A DNA stretch of 64,000 bases from Aquamicrobium defluvii (GTDB lineage Bacteria; Pseudomonadota; Alphaproteobacteria; Rhizobiales; Rhizobiaceae): assembly GCF_004363725.1 (NCBI RefSeq), contig NZ_SNZF01000019.1, positions 1 through 64,000 on the forward strand, written 5' to 3'. The position numbers and the translations under genes are program-made. Positions 54,684 to 63,708 of the stretch are shown piece by piece; within the stretch, counting starts at the first letter, position 1; every line of letters begins with the position of its first letter. Below the pieces are notes generated by a model, which was not told where the DNA came from, searched no databases, and saw only the letters and a list, made by a program, of their open reading frames with translations.

Positions 54684-56234
54684 ATGCAGAGCGGCATGGG
54701 CAGGGAACTTGGCAACCTTTCCTACGAGGGGGAAGGTGCCCAAGGACACGACATGACATCTCTTGGGGAGGCGGATCACAAGTTCGAGCGGGTCAAGGCT
54801 CAGCTCAAGGCACGTCTGGGGGCAGAGGTTTATTCCAGCTGGTTCGGACGCATGAAGCTGGCAGAGGCTTCGAAGGGGATCGTGCGCATCTCGGTGCCCA
54901 CCGCGTTCCTCCGTTCCTGGATCAACAGCCACTATCTCGACCAGATCGTCGGGCTGTGGAAGGAAGAGGATCCCGAGATCCTCAAGGTCGAGATCATCGT
55001 CCGCAGTGCCGCAAGGCAGACCCGCGCCGCGGAGGCGGAGGGCAATGGCCAGCGCCGCCCTGCCCAGCGCCAGTCGCAGACGGCGCTCACCTCCACAATG
55101 GCCTCCAATGGCTTCAATGCCGGCAAGGCCGAACGCATGCCCGCGCAGCGCCCGGCGACCGCCGAGACGGAGTTCCGGCAGAACGTTCTTGGCTCGCCGC
55201 TGGACCCGCGCTACACGTTCGCTTCCTTCGTCGAAGGCCCCTCCAACCGGGTTGCCTTCGCAGCGGCCCGTGCCGTGGCCGAATCCCACTCCAGCGCGGT
55301 CCGCTTCAACCCGCTGTTCCTGCATGCCACGGTGGGCCTTGGCAAAACGCACCTGCTGCAGGCGATCGCGGCGGAATCGCTGCGCCAGAACCCGAAATCG
55401 CGCGTCGTCTACCTGACGGCCGAATATTTCATGTGGCGCTTTGCGACAGCCATCCGCGACAACAACGCGCTGACGCTCAAGGAGCAGCTTCGCGACATCG
55501 ACCTGCTGATCATCGACGACATGCAGTTCCTGCAAGGCAAGTCGATCCAGCACGAATTCTGCCATCTCATCAACATGCTGCTGGACAGCGCCCGGCAGGT
55601 GGTCGTCGCTGCCGACCGGCCGCCGTCGGAGCTGGAATCGCTGGAACCGCGCGTGCGCTCGCGCCTCAATGGCGGCGTTGCGCTCGAAATGTCGTCCCCG
55701 GACTTCTCCATGCGCCTGTCGATGCTCCAGCAGCGGCTGGCGGCAGCCAAGGCCGAGGATACCACCATCGACGTTTCCGACGCCGTTCTGGAGCATGTGG
55801 CGCGCACCATCACGGGCAGCGGCCGGGAGCTTGAAGGCGCGTTCAACCAGCTTCTGTTCCGCCAGTCTTTCGAGCCGCAGATCACCGTCGACCGCATCGA
55901 CGAGATACTCGGGCACATCTACCGCTCGGGCGAGCCCAAACGGGTGCGCATCGAGGACATCCAGCGCATCGTGGCGCGTCATTACAACGTTTCCAAGACA
56001 GAACTTCTGTCCAATCGCCGCACGCGCACCATCGTCAAGCCCCGTCAGGTGGCCATGTACCTGTCCAAGGTGATGACGCCGCGCTCGCTGCCGGAAATCG
56101 GGCGGCGCTTCGGCGGGCGTGACCACACCACCGTGCTGCATGCCGTGCGCAAGATCGAGGGCCTGTCGGACAGCGACAACACCCTGGCGCAGGAACTGGA
56201 GCTGCTGCGCCGCCTGATCAACGATCAGGCATGA
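54684..56234 (+). CDS. dnaA: Chromosomal replication initiator protein
   Basis: A 516-residue AAA+ initiator that binds DnaA boxes and opens the origin. Domain I (about 30-105) is followed by a low-complexity linker rich in Gln, Arg and Ala (110-160). Domain III has Walker [10 protein letters not shown] and Walker [13 protein letters not shown]. Domain IV carries the DnaA signature [15 protein letters not shown]. The ATG chosen has AAGGA 8 bases upstream; one 21 bases earlier is possible. The upstream region carries several GANTC sites. dnaN and recF follow. Confidence 0.96.
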   Translation: MQSGMGRELGNLSYEGEGAQGHDMTSLGEADHKFERVKAQLKARLGAEVYSSWFGRMKLAEASKGIVRISVPTAFLRSWINSHYLDQIVGLWKEEDPEILKVEIIVRSAARQTRAAEAEGNGQRRPAQRQSQTALTSTMASNGFNAGKAERMPAQRPATAETEFRQNVLGSPLDPRYTFASFVEGPSNRVAFAAARAVAESHSSAVRFNPLFLHATVGLGKTHLLQAIAAESLRQNPKSRVVYLTAEYFMWRFATAIRDNNALTLKEQLRDIDLLIIDDMQFLQGKSIQHEFCHLINMLLDSARQVVVAADRPPSELESLEPRVRSRLNGGVALEMSSPDFSMRLSMLQQRLAAAKAEDTTIDVSDAVLEHVARTITGSGRELEGAFNQLLFRQSFEPQITVDRIDEILGHIYRSGEPKRVRIEDIQRIVARHYNVSKTELLSNRRTRTIVKPRQVAMYLSKVMTPRSLPEIGRRFGGRDHTTVLHAVRKIEGLSDSDNTLAQELELLRRLINDQA

Positions 56235-56239
56235 GATCA

Positions 56240-56268
56240 GGCGGAAGGGCATGACGGCCCCTTCCGCC
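56240..56268 (+). terminator. Hairpin after dnaA
   Basis: Perfect 10-base arms GGCGGAAGGG and CCCTTCCGCC with an 8-base loop, starting 6 bases after the dnaA stop. There is no U-tract, so it may be a processing or stability hairpin rather than a full terminator. Confidence 0.5.
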
Positions 56269-56428
56269 GCCATGCCCGAAACTGCTGTAAAACCCGTGGC
56301 AGAGGGCCGTTCGGTCTTGCTTTCAGGGCGCTTTTCCTGTCAGTTTGGCTCCCATTCTTTGCAATGCAGACTGAGGCAGGTTGCCGGTTCGGGAGCCTGC
56401 CCTTTCCTTCAAGCGAGCCTGTTTCGTC

Positions 56429-57547
56429 ATGCGTGTAATCCTGGAACGGTCGAACCTCCTCAAATCCCTGAACCACGTCCACCGCGTGGTCGAGCGGCGC
56501 AACACCATCCCGATCCTCTCCAACGTGCTGCTTTCGACGGACGGTTCCAGCCTTGAACTGAAGGCCACCGACCTCGACCTCGAAGTGACGGAGGCAACGC
56601 CGGCGCGCGTCGAGCAGCCCGGCGCGACCACGGTTCCGGCCCACCTGCTCTACGACATCGTGCGCAAGCTTTCCGACGGCGCCGAGGTGATGCTGAGGAC
56701 CGACGAGGACGGCACCGCCATGACCGTCACCTCCGGCCGCTCCTCTTTCCGGCTCCAGTGCCTGCCGCAGTCGGACTTCCCCGAGCTTTCGGCCGGTTCC
56801 TTCCCGCACATCTTCCGGCTGGACTCCACGGCGCTCAAGGGCCTGATCGAGAAGACCCAGTTCGCCATCTCCACCGAGGAGACGCGCTATTATCTCAACG
56901 GCATCTTCCTGCACACGCACGAGGTCGATGGCAAGCTCAAGCTGCGCTCCGTGGCCACGGACGGCCACCGTCTGGCGCGGGCCGAAATCGATGCGCCGGC
57001 CGGCTCGGAAGGCATGCCGGGCATCATCATCCCCCGCAAGACCGTGGGCGAGTTGCAAAAGCTGGTGGACGATCCCGACGTGGCGGTGACGACCGAACTG
57101 TCCGACACCAAGATCCGCTTCACCATCGGCTCGGTGGTGCTGACCTCCAAGCTGATCGACGGGACCTTCCCCGACTACCAGCGCGTCATCCCGACCGGCA
57201 ACGACAAGCGGCTGCTCATCGACCGCCAGAGCTTCGCCGCCGCCGTCGACCGCGTCTCCACCATCTCGTCCGAGCGCGGGCGCGCAGTGAAGCTGTCGAT
57301 CAGCGAAGGCCAGCTCACGCTGACCGTCAACAACCCGGACTCCGGCAGCGCGACCGAGGAACTGGCCGCCGACTACGGATCGGACCCGATCGAGATCGGC
57401 TTCAACGCCCGCTATCTTCTCGACGTTGCCGGCCAGCTCAGCAGCGGAGATGCCGAGTTCCTGCTCGCCGATGCCGGCTCGCCGACGCTCATCCGCGACA
57501 CCAGCGACGAGAACACGCTCTACGTGCTGATGCCGATGCGGGTATAG
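56429..57547 (+). CDS. dnaN: DNA polymerase III beta subunit (sliding clamp)
   Basis: A 372-residue ring-forming clamp that keeps polymerase III on DNA. The N-terminal MRVILERSNLLKSLNHVHR, the central FAISTEETRYYLNGIFLH and the C-terminal ending VLMPMRV are family hallmarks. The ATG chosen gives the standard N-terminus. It lies 194 bases after dnaA, with a hairpin in the gap, and 33 bases before recF. Confidence 0.97.
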   Translation: MRVILERSNLLKSLNHVHRVVERRNTIPILSNVLLSTDGSSLELKATDLDLEVTEATPARVEQPGATTVPAHLLYDIVRKLSDGAEVMLRTDEDGTAMTVTSGRSSFRLQCLPQSDFPELSAGSFPHIFRLDSTALKGLIEKTQFAISTEETRYYLNGIFLHTHEVDGKLKLRSVATDGHRLARAEIDAPAGSEGMPGIIIPRKTVGELQKLVDDPDVAVTTELSDTKIRFTIGSVVLTSKLIDGTFPDYQRVIPTGNDKRLLIDRQSFAAAVDRVSTISSERGRAVKLSISEGQLTLTVNNPDSGSATEELAADYGSDPIEIGFNARYLLDVAGQLSSGDAEFLLADAGSPTLIRDTSDENTLYVLMPMRV

Positions 57548-57580
57548 CGCGCATCGCAACGCGTTTGCGATGTCCGCCTC

Positions 57581-58723
57581 ATGGAAACGCTACCCGGCCC
57601 CCACATAAGTCGGCTGACGCTGACGAACTTCCGCAATTATGCGTCTTTGTCGCTGGAGCTGAAGCCCGGGCTAGTGGTGTTGAGCGGCGATAACGGCGCC
57701 GGCAAGACCAACCTTCTGGAAGCCATATCGCTTCTGGCGCCGGGCCGCGGCCTGCGGCGCGCACCCTATGCGGATGTGGCGCGCGAAGGCAATGACGGCA
57801 GCTTTGCCCTGCACGCAAAGCTCGACGGGCCGGAAGGCGAGGTCGATATCGGCACCGGCATCATGGCAGCCGATGGCGGCGAAGGCGGGCGGCGGGTGCG
57901 CATCAACGGCGCGCCGGCCCGCAATGCGGACGAATTGCTGCAATGGCTGCGCGTCGTGTGGCTGACACCTTCCATGGACACCCTGTTCACCGGGCCGGCG
58001 GGCGACCGCCGCCGCTTCCTCGACAGGCTGGTGCTGGCCGTCGATGCCGCTCACGGCCAGCGCGCGCTGGCTTACGAGAAGGCGATGCGCGGCCGCAACC
58101 GGCTGCTGGCCGAAAATTCGCGCGACCACGCATGGTTCGAGGCGATCGAGACGCAATTGGCCGAGACCGGCGTGGCGATTGCCGCAGCGCGCGCCGAACT
58201 GGTGCGGCTGCTCGCCGCCAAGATCGAGCAATTGCCGGGCGACGGCCCCTTCCCGCAGGCCGACATCGCCCTTGCCGGCGAACTGGAAGCGCAGGTCGCC
58301 ACCACGCCGGCGGTGGACGTCGAGGAAAGCTTCCGCCGTGCGCTGGCCGCCGGGCGCGAGCGCGACCGGGCGGCGGGCCGCACGCTGGAAGGTCCGCACC
58401 GCTCCGACCTCATCGTGCGCCACAGGCCGAAATCCATGCCGGCCGAACTGTGCTCGACCGGCGAGCAGAAGGCGCTGCTGGTCGGCATCGTGCTTTCCCA
58501 TGCGAGGCTGACCGGCGAGATTTCCGGCATGACGCCGATCCTGCTTCTGGACGAGATCGCCGCCCATCTCGATGCCGGAAGGCGCGCCGCGCTGTTTTCC
58601 ATTCTGGAAGACATGCAATGCCAGGCCTTCATGACGGGTACCGACGCCGCCCTGTTCTCCAGCCTCGAAGGGCGGGCGCAGTTCCTGACCGTAGACCACG
58701 GAACGGTCGGTGAGACGCGGTAG
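57581..58723 (+). CDS. recF: DNA replication and repair protein RecF
   Basis: A 380-residue SMC-like ATPase that helps load RecA at gapped DNA. Walker A is GDNGAGKTNLLEAI near residue 35, the ABC-type signature lies in CSTGEQKALLVGIVLSHA, and Walker B is ILLLDEIAAHLD. No ribosome site is evident before the ATG, so translation may depend on dnaN. A MoeB-like gene follows after 74 bases. Confidence 0.95.
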   Translation: METLPGPHISRLTLTNFRNYASLSLELKPGLVVLSGDNGAGKTNLLEAISLLAPGRGLRRAPYADVAREGNDGSFALHAKLDGPEGEVDIGTGIMAADGGEGGRRVRINGAPARNADELLQWLRVVWLTPSMDTLFTGPAGDRRRFLDRLVLAVDAAHGQRALAYEKAMRGRNRLLAENSRDHAWFEAIETQLAETGVAIAAARAELVRLLAAKIEQLPGDGPFPQADIALAGELEAQVATTPAVDVEESFRRALAAGRERDRAAGRTLEGPHRSDLIVRHRPKSMPAELCSTGEQKALLVGIVLSHARLTGEISGMTPILLLDEIAAHLDAGRRAALFSILEDMQCQAFMTGTDAALFSSLEGRAQFLTVDHGTVGETR

Positions 58724-58797
58724 CGTCTGCGCCGGACTTCCGGGTTCAGGCATGGATTCGGGGATGAAGATGCGACGGAAAATGCTAGTTTCCCCCT

Positions 58798-59571
58798 ATG
58801 ACCGCCCTGCCCTCCCTGACCGACGACGAGCTTGAGCGCTATGCGCGCCACATCGTGCTGCCCGAGATCGGCGGCGCGGGGCAGCGCAGGCTCAAGGCGG
58901 CGCGGGTGCTGGTGGTGGGCGCCGGCGGGCTCGGCGCGCCGGTGCTGGCCTATCTGGCAGCGGCAGGCGTGGGCACGCTCGGCATCGTCGACGACGACGC
59001 CGTGTCGCTCTCCAACCTGCAACGGCAGGTCATCCACGGCACGGAATCGCTTGGCCGAGCTAAGGCCGACAGCGCCCGCGATGCAATCCTGCGCATCAAT
59101 CCGCATGTCGAGGTCGAGCTGCATCGACTGCGCCTGACCCCAGAAAACGCCCCGGCCCTCGTCGCCAGATACGATCTGGTCGTCGACGGGACCGACAATT
59201 TCGAGACGCGCTTTGCCGTGGCCGACGCCTGCGAGCAGGAAAAGCGCCCGCTGGTGCATGCAGCTGTCGGCCGTTTCGACGGCTCGCTGACCGTGCTGAA
59301 ACCGTTCGAAACCGATGAGTCCGGGGTGAAAAATCCCTCCTACCGCGACCTTTTTCCCGAACCGCCGCCGCTGGGTCTCGTGCCCTCCTGCGCAGAAGCC
59401 GGCGTGGTGGGCGCGCTGGTGGGGGTGATGGGGACGTTGCAGGCAATGGAAGCGATCAAGCTGATCGCCGGCATCGGCGAACCGCTGGTCGGGCGCCTGC
59501 TGCTCTACGATGCGCTGGCCGCCCGTTTCGACACCATCCGCTACAAACGGCGCAGCAACGGGGACCGATAA
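58798..59571 (+). CDS. ThiF/MoeB/HesA-family adenylyltransferase without zinc cysteines
   Basis: A 257-residue E1-like enzyme that would adenylate the C-terminus of a small sulfur-carrier protein such as MoaD or ThiS. The nucleotide-binding VVGAGGLGAPVLAYLA (about 39-54), LQRQVIHG and DGTDNFETRFAVADAC motifs are intact, as is the presumed active cysteine in PSCAEAGV. Classical MoeB has CYRCLFPEPPP and a second CxxC binding zinc; here the first reads PSYRDLFPEPPP and no second CxxC is visible. The gene stands alone after recF, converging on a hydrolase with 2 bases between the stops. Confidence 0.87.
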   Translation: MTALPSLTDDELERYARHIVLPEIGGAGQRRLKAARVLVVGAGGLGAPVLAYLAAAGVGTLGIVDDDAVSLSNLQRQVIHGTESLGRAKADSARDAILRINPHVEVELHRLRLTPENAPALVARYDLVVDGTDNFETRFAVADACEQEKRPLVHAAVGRFDGSLTVLKPFETDESGVKNPSYRDLFPEPPPLGLVPSCAEAGVVGALVGVMGTLQAMEAIKLIAGIGEPLVGRLLLYDALAARFDTIRYKRRSNGDR

Positions 59572-59573
59572 GC

Positions 59574-60794
59574 CTACAGCCCTTCGGCTATCGCCTGGAA
59601 AGCGGCGATGCTCTCCTCGATCATGATGTCACCGGTGCTGTTGTAGTCCGCATAGGCGGAGCTCTTGGCAATGACGACGCGCCGTTCCGGATTCACGTAG
59701 ATGAACTGCCCGTAAATGCCGATGCCGGTAAAATCGCCGCCCTTGCGGTCGGCAGGTATCCACCACTGGTAGCCATAGCCCTTCAGCCTGCGGCCCGTCT
59801 CATCCTGCCGGCCGGGCATGAGATGGGCTGAATCGGGTGTCACCGAAGCCTGCACCCAATCGGCAGGCACGATCTGCTCCCCCAGATGATTTCGGCCCTG
59901 ATTGAGATAGAGAAGGCCGAAACGCGCGTAATCGCGCAGCACCGCATTGAGACCGCCGGCAGCGATGGCCTCGCCTTTCTGATCCACCAGCCAGTAGGCA
60001 TCGGCCTCCGTGCCCAGCTTCGACCACAGGATTTCGTTGAAATAATCGGCCAGCGGCTTGCCCGTCGCGCCTTCCAGCACAAGGCCCAGCACCTGCGTGT
60101 CGGCCGAGACGTAACGGTTCACGGTGCCTTGCGGGATGTCGTTCTTCAGATGCGCCGTGAAGTCGGCGACCGAGCCGCGCAAGATCTGGATGATGTAGCG
60201 CACGATATCGGAATTGAGATCGCCATAGTCCTCATTGAAGCCGATGCCGGACGACATCTGCAACACGTTCCTGACCGTCACGCCCCTGTAGCCGCCTTCG
60301 GCAAGAACGGGGGCGTAAGCCTCGACCGGCTGGCCGATGTCGATGAGCCCGTCAGCCACGGCCCTGCCAACGAGCGCGGAGACGAAGGACTTCGAAAGCG
60401 ACATGGCGATGGACTGGGTACCCTGCCCGTTGCCGCGCAGATAGCGCTCATGGACGATAACCCCATCCCGGATGACGATCAGGCCCGTCGTCTGCGAACT
60501 CTCGATCCAGTCTTCGACCGACCTGCTCTGCCCCGCGAAACTGTAGCTGTCCGGCAGCGGCCGCTCGCGCTTTTCCAGAAGGCTGGCGGCCGCGCTTTTC
60601 GGCACCCGCACCGATGGGTATTTCACGAAAAGAGAACGAAAATTCCGATCGATCACGTCCGGCTTGAAGTTGCCTGCATATTCAAGCGCCGCGCGGTAGT
60701 CGAGGATCGTGTCGCGATAGACCCAAGCGGCCCCTCCCGCCACCATGACCACGGCCGCCCCGATGCCGAGGCTCCACCGAAGAACCTTTTTCAT
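59574..60794 (-). CDS. Serine hydrolase of the beta-lactamase/penicillin-binding fold
   Basis: A 406-residue protein with an N-terminal membrane anchor (LGIGAAVVMVAGGAAWVYR) and a class C beta-lactamase-like domain. The nucleophile motif SxxK is SLSKSF near residue 135, and the tyrosine motif is in NRYVSADTQ. The group includes esterases, 6-aminohexanoate-dimer hydrolases and D-peptidases; the sequence does not show true beta-lactamase activity. It is likely anchored in the inner membrane facing the periplasm. GGAGGAGGGGGAC precedes the ATG, a very strong ribosome site. Confidence 0.87.
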   Translation of the reverse strand: MKKVLRWSLGIGAAVVMVAGGAAWVYRDTILDYRAALEYAGNFKPDVIDRNFRSLFVKYPSVRVPKSAAASLLEKRERPLPDSYSFAGQSRSVEDWIESSQTTGLIVIRDGVIVHERYLRGNGQGTQSIAMSLSKSFVSALVGRAVADGLIDIGQPVEAYAPVLAEGGYRGVTVRNVLQMSSGIGFNEDYGDLNSDIVRYIIQILRGSVADFTAHLKNDIPQGTVNRYVSADTQVLGLVLEGATGKPLADYFNEILWSKLGTEADAYWLVDQKGEAIAAGGLNAVLRDYARFGLLYLNQGRNHLGEQIVPADWVQASVTPDSAHLMPGRQDETGRRLKGYGYQWWIPADRKGGDFTGIGIYGQFIYVNPERRVVIAKSSAYADYNSTGDIMIEESIAAFQAIAEGL

Positions 60795-60890
60795 GTCCCC
60801 CTCCTCCAGTGCTGCGGACGATAGAGAGGGTTTGCGCCACCGGCAATGGCGGGCGAGCTTACGCTGGGGAGAGCCGAAGATGGCCGAACC

Positions 60891-61892
60891 TCAGATGCGG
60901 CTTGGAATCACGCGGTCCGGCGGGCGGTGCCCGTCGCAGAAGGCACGGATGTTGATGATGACCTTTTCGCCCATATCGATGCGGCCTTCCAGCGTGGCCG
61001 AGCCCATATGCGGCAACAGCACAGCCTTGCCCTTGGCGGCCAGCTTGAGCAAGCGGGGATTGATCGCCGGCTCGTTCTCGTAGACATCGAGGCCGACACC
61101 CGCGAGCTTGCCGGTCTCCAGCATCCGGATCAACGCTTCCTCGTCGATCAGGTCGCCGCGCGCCGTGTTGACCAGATAGGCGCTGGGCTGCATCAGCGCC
61201 AGCCGCCGCGCCGACAGCAGGTGGAAGGTGGCCGGCGTCGAAGGGCAGTTGACCGAGATGATGTCCATGCGGGCCAGCATCTGGTCGAGGCTTTCCCAAT
61301 AGGTCGCCTCCAGCTCATCTTCCAGTGCGCCCATGACACGGTGGCGATTGTGATAGTGGATCGACAGGCCAAACGCCTTGGCACGCCGGGCCACCGCGGT
61401 ACCGATGCGGCCCATGCCGACGATACCCAGCCGTTTGCCCCATATGCGCCGGCCAAGCATCCATGTCGGCGACCAGCCCGCCCATTTCTTGCCTTCCGGC
61501 AGAATGTTCGCGCCTTCCGTCAGCCGGCGCGGCACGGACAGGATCAGCGCCATGGTCATATCGGCCGTATCCTCGGTCAGCACGCCCGGCGTATTGGTCA
61601 CGGTGATGCCTCTGGCGGTTGCCGCAGCAACGTCGATCTTCTCGATACCGTTGCCGAAATTGGCGACCAGCTTCAGGTTCGGGCCGGCTTCGGCAATCAC
61701 CTGCGCATCGATCGTGTCGGTCACGGTGGGGACGAGCACGTCGGCTTCCTTCACGGCCGCGATGAGTTCCGCCTGGCTCATCGGCCTGTCCTCGACATTC
61801 AGCCGCGCGTCGAACAGTTCTCGCATGCGCGTCTCGACAGGGTCGGGCAGCTTGCGCGTGATGACGACGAGAGGCTTCTTCCTGCCGGCCAT
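60891..61892 (-). CDS. D-2-hydroxyacid dehydrogenase (glyoxylate/hydroxypyruvate reductase type)
   Basis: A 333-residue NAD(P)H enzyme. The Rossmann motif is GIVGMGRIGTAVARRA near 152. The catalytic set is Arg in NTARGDLID, Glu in YENEP and His in LLPHMGSAT. The N-terminal VVITRKLPDPVETRMRELFD and the family length fit the GyaR/GhrB-like subgroup that reduces glyoxylate or hydroxypyruvate. The ATG chosen gives the usual N-terminus; upstream in-frame starts add a hydrophobic stretch of unlikely sequence. It stands alone between oppositely oriented neighbours. Confidence 0.9.
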   Translation of the reverse strand: MAGRKKPLVVITRKLPDPVETRMRELFDARLNVEDRPMSQAELIAAVKEADVLVPTVTDTIDAQVIAEAGPNLKLVANFGNGIEKIDVAAATARGITVTNTPGVLTEDTADMTMALILSVPRRLTEGANILPEGKKWAGWSPTWMLGRRIWGKRLGIVGMGRIGTAVARRAKAFGLSIHYHNRHRVMGALEDELEATYWESLDQMLARMDIISVNCPSTPATFHLLSARRLALMQPSAYLVNTARGDLIDEEALIRMLETGKLAGVGLDVYENEPAINPRLLKLAAKGKAVLLPHMGSATLEGRIDMGEKVIINIRAFCDGHRPPDRVIPSRI

Positions 61893-62076
61893 ATTTACCC
61901 CGATCACGGTTACCGTTGAGACCTCTTTAACCAAGACCGGCGAAACTGCAAAGCGGTCGCGGTTCGATAGCTCCCATGCACCAAGCATGTACCAAGCCGA
62001 ACCGGCGAAGACAAAGAAAAAGGGGCGGCGCCATCGCACCCGCTCCGCTCAACATAATGCCTGCAAGGGAACGAAA

Positions 62077-62655
62077 GTGTCTGGTTTCGTGTCGTTTCGC
62101 CTTAGCCGTCTTGCCCTGGGCGCAGCATTGCTCGGCCTCGTCGCCCCGGATTTCGTCCATGCACAGTCTGCCGGTGCGCAGTCGGCAGGCGCCCAGTCGC
62201 AGAATGTGCGTGTCGGACCCAGCGGCCTGCCGCTTCCGCGCTTCGTCAGCCTGAAGTCGGCGCGCGTCAATTCCCGCGTCGGCCCCGGCACCAACTATTC
62301 GGTGGACTGGATGTACACCAAGGCCGGCCTGCCGATGGAGATCATCCAGGAGTATGACAACTGGCGGCGCGTGCGCGATGCGGACGGCTCGGAAGGCTGG
62401 ATCAACCAGTCACTGCTTTCGGGCAAGCGCACCGCGATCGTCGCTCCCTGGCAGCGCGGCAAGGATACGCGAATCAACCTGCTGCGTCGTCCGTCCGAGG
62501 AGGCAGGCGTCGTTGCCATGCTGGAGCCCGGCGTGATCGGAACGATCAAATCCTGCGACGGCAAATGGTGCGAGATGAGCTTTGGCGGCCGCTCCGGATG
62601 GATTAGCCAGTCATTGGTCTGGGGTGCCTATCCCGGCGAAAAGGTGGAGGACTGA
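62077..62655 (+). CDS. Secreted bacterial SH3-domain protein
   Basis: A 192-residue precursor. The GTG start follows AAGGGA at good distance and leads into a signal peptide (LALGAALLGLVAPDFVHA) cut before QSAGAQ. Next comes a short repeat AQSAGAQSAGAQSQ, encoded by two 15-base units plus a partial third, then two SH3-like units: RVNSRVGPGTNYSVDWMY with DGSEGWINQSLLSG, and INLLRRPSEEAGVVAM with GRSGWISQSL. Such proteins bind peptidoglycan or cell-surface ligands. No catalytic domain is present. It is monocistronic by orientation. Confidence 0.85.
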   Translation: MSGFVSFRLSRLALGAALLGLVAPDFVHAQSAGAQSAGAQSQNVRVGPSGLPLPRFVSLKSARVNSRVGPGTNYSVDWMYTKAGLPMEIIQEYDNWRRVRDADGSEGWINQSLLSGKRTAIVAPWQRGKDTRINLLRRPSEEAGVVAMLEPGVIGTIKSCDGKWCEMSFGGRSGWISQSLVWGAYPGEKVED

Positions 62656-62661
62656 GACAGC

Positions 62662-63018
62662 TCAGTCCCTGCCGATGCGGCCAAGATGCGTGTCGCGGAA
62701 CGCCGAGGTTTCCTTCAGACCATAACCCAGCGCCCTGTCCACGCCGATATGGGCAAGCCAGATCAGGCCAAGGCTGACCGGCAATCCAGCACCCGCTGCA
62801 TACCCGCCGGCCAGCAGCGCCAGCGGCCACGGCGTCGTGTGAAATGCGTTGTAGACATACGCGCCCATGCGGGGACCCTTCAAATAGGCCAGCATTGAAA
62901 GGTCGGGGGCAAGAAGCAGAACGGCAAACAGCCCCCACCCTGCACCTGAAAAGGCATAGAAGGCGACTGCGGCAACGAATAGCGCCCCACCTTCAATTCT
63001 CAGAAGCGCTTTCGTCAC
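62662..63018 (-). CDS. DUF4260 family membrane protein
   Basis: A 118-residue protein with three to four hydrophobic segments (GALFVAAVAFYAFSG, GLFAVLLLAPDLSML, PLALLAGGYAAGAGLPV) and the family pattern APDLSMLAYLKGPRMGAYVYN with IWLAHIGVDRALGYGLK (quoted in parts). The function is unknown. It is downstream of irr with 15 bases between them on the same strand, so it may share iron control. Confidence 0.82.
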   Translation of the reverse strand: MTKALLRIEGGALFVAAVAFYAFSGAGWGLFAVLLLAPDLSMLAYLKGPRMGAYVYNAFHTTPWPLALLAGGYAAGAGLPVSLGLIWLAHIGVDRALGYGLKETSAFRDTHLGRIGRD

Positions 63019-63033
63019 GATAAATTGTCTGGA

Positions 63034-63459
63034 TTACCGCTTCGGCCGCAGGCGGATCACGATGTCGATGTTGGCTATTTCCATACCGTCGGGCGGCTGG
63101 GGAAGATTCTTCACCGTCATCGCTTCTCCTTCAACGTCGAAGATACGGTTCTCGCCTTCGATGTAGAAGTGATGGTGATCGGAGGTATTGGTGTCGAAAT
63201 AGGTTCTGGACCCTTCGACAGCCAGAATGCGCAAAAGCCCGGCTTCCGTGAACTGATGCAGCGAATTGTAGACGGTCGCCAGAGAGACCGGCACGCCGGC
63301 CGCGAGAGCCTCCTCGTGCAGCTCTTCTGCCGAAAGATGGCGATCGCCCTTGGCGAACAGGAGCTCGGCCAGCGCAACACGCTGGCGCGTCGGCCTGAGA
63401 CCGGCGTCGCGAACCCGCTTATCCACAGCGTTCCTCATCTTGGTCGCATACACATCCAT
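63034..63459 (-). CDS. irr: Fur-family iron response regulator Irr
   Basis: A protein of about 141 residues of the Fur superfamily. The winged helix contains AGLRPTRQRVALAELLFAKG and PVSLATVYNSLHQFTEAGLL. The heme-responsive cluster SDHHHFYIEGEN, with three consecutive histidines, is the mark of rhizobial Irr rather than Fur. Irr represses or activates iron and heme genes when heme is scarce. The ATG chosen is shortest consistent with homologues; a start 63 bases upstream adds 21 residues. irr next to fabA is a familiar rhizobial arrangement. Confidence 0.92.
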   Translation of the reverse strand: MDVYATKMRNAVDKRVRDAGLRPTRQRVALAELLFAKGDRHLSAEELHEEALAAGVPVSLATVYNSLHQFTEAGLLRILAVEGSRTYFDTNTSDHHHFYIEGENRIFDVEGEAMTVKNLPQPPDGMEIANIDIVIRLRPKR

Positions 63460-63708
63460 AATATTGTCTTCAGGTCCAGCCTGTTTGTCCCGAGCGCTGC
63501 GTTCCCGGCAAAACAAGGGCATCCGGCCAAACCATGTTCCGACCAGATATATTCTTTCATGACACTTCGATCAATAGCGTGCATTGACCCGGACAAAGCG
63601 TCGCGTTAGAGCCACGTCGCAAGGTAAACCACGGTTTCCGGCCTGAAACGGACTGTGTTACCAGAACTATAGGGCGGGATGCCGCCCGACTTGGACGGGG
63701 ACGTTTTA

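Noticed and set aside
59574..60794. Antibiotic-resistance beta-lactamase
   Set aside because: The SxxK fold is shared by many esterases and amidases; a membrane anchor and divergent tyrosine motif argue against a true beta-lactamase.
63419..63427. Perfect DnaA box TTATCCACA inside irr
   Set aside because: It is a single copy in coding sequence, far from dnaA, with no cluster or AT-rich region; best explained as chance.
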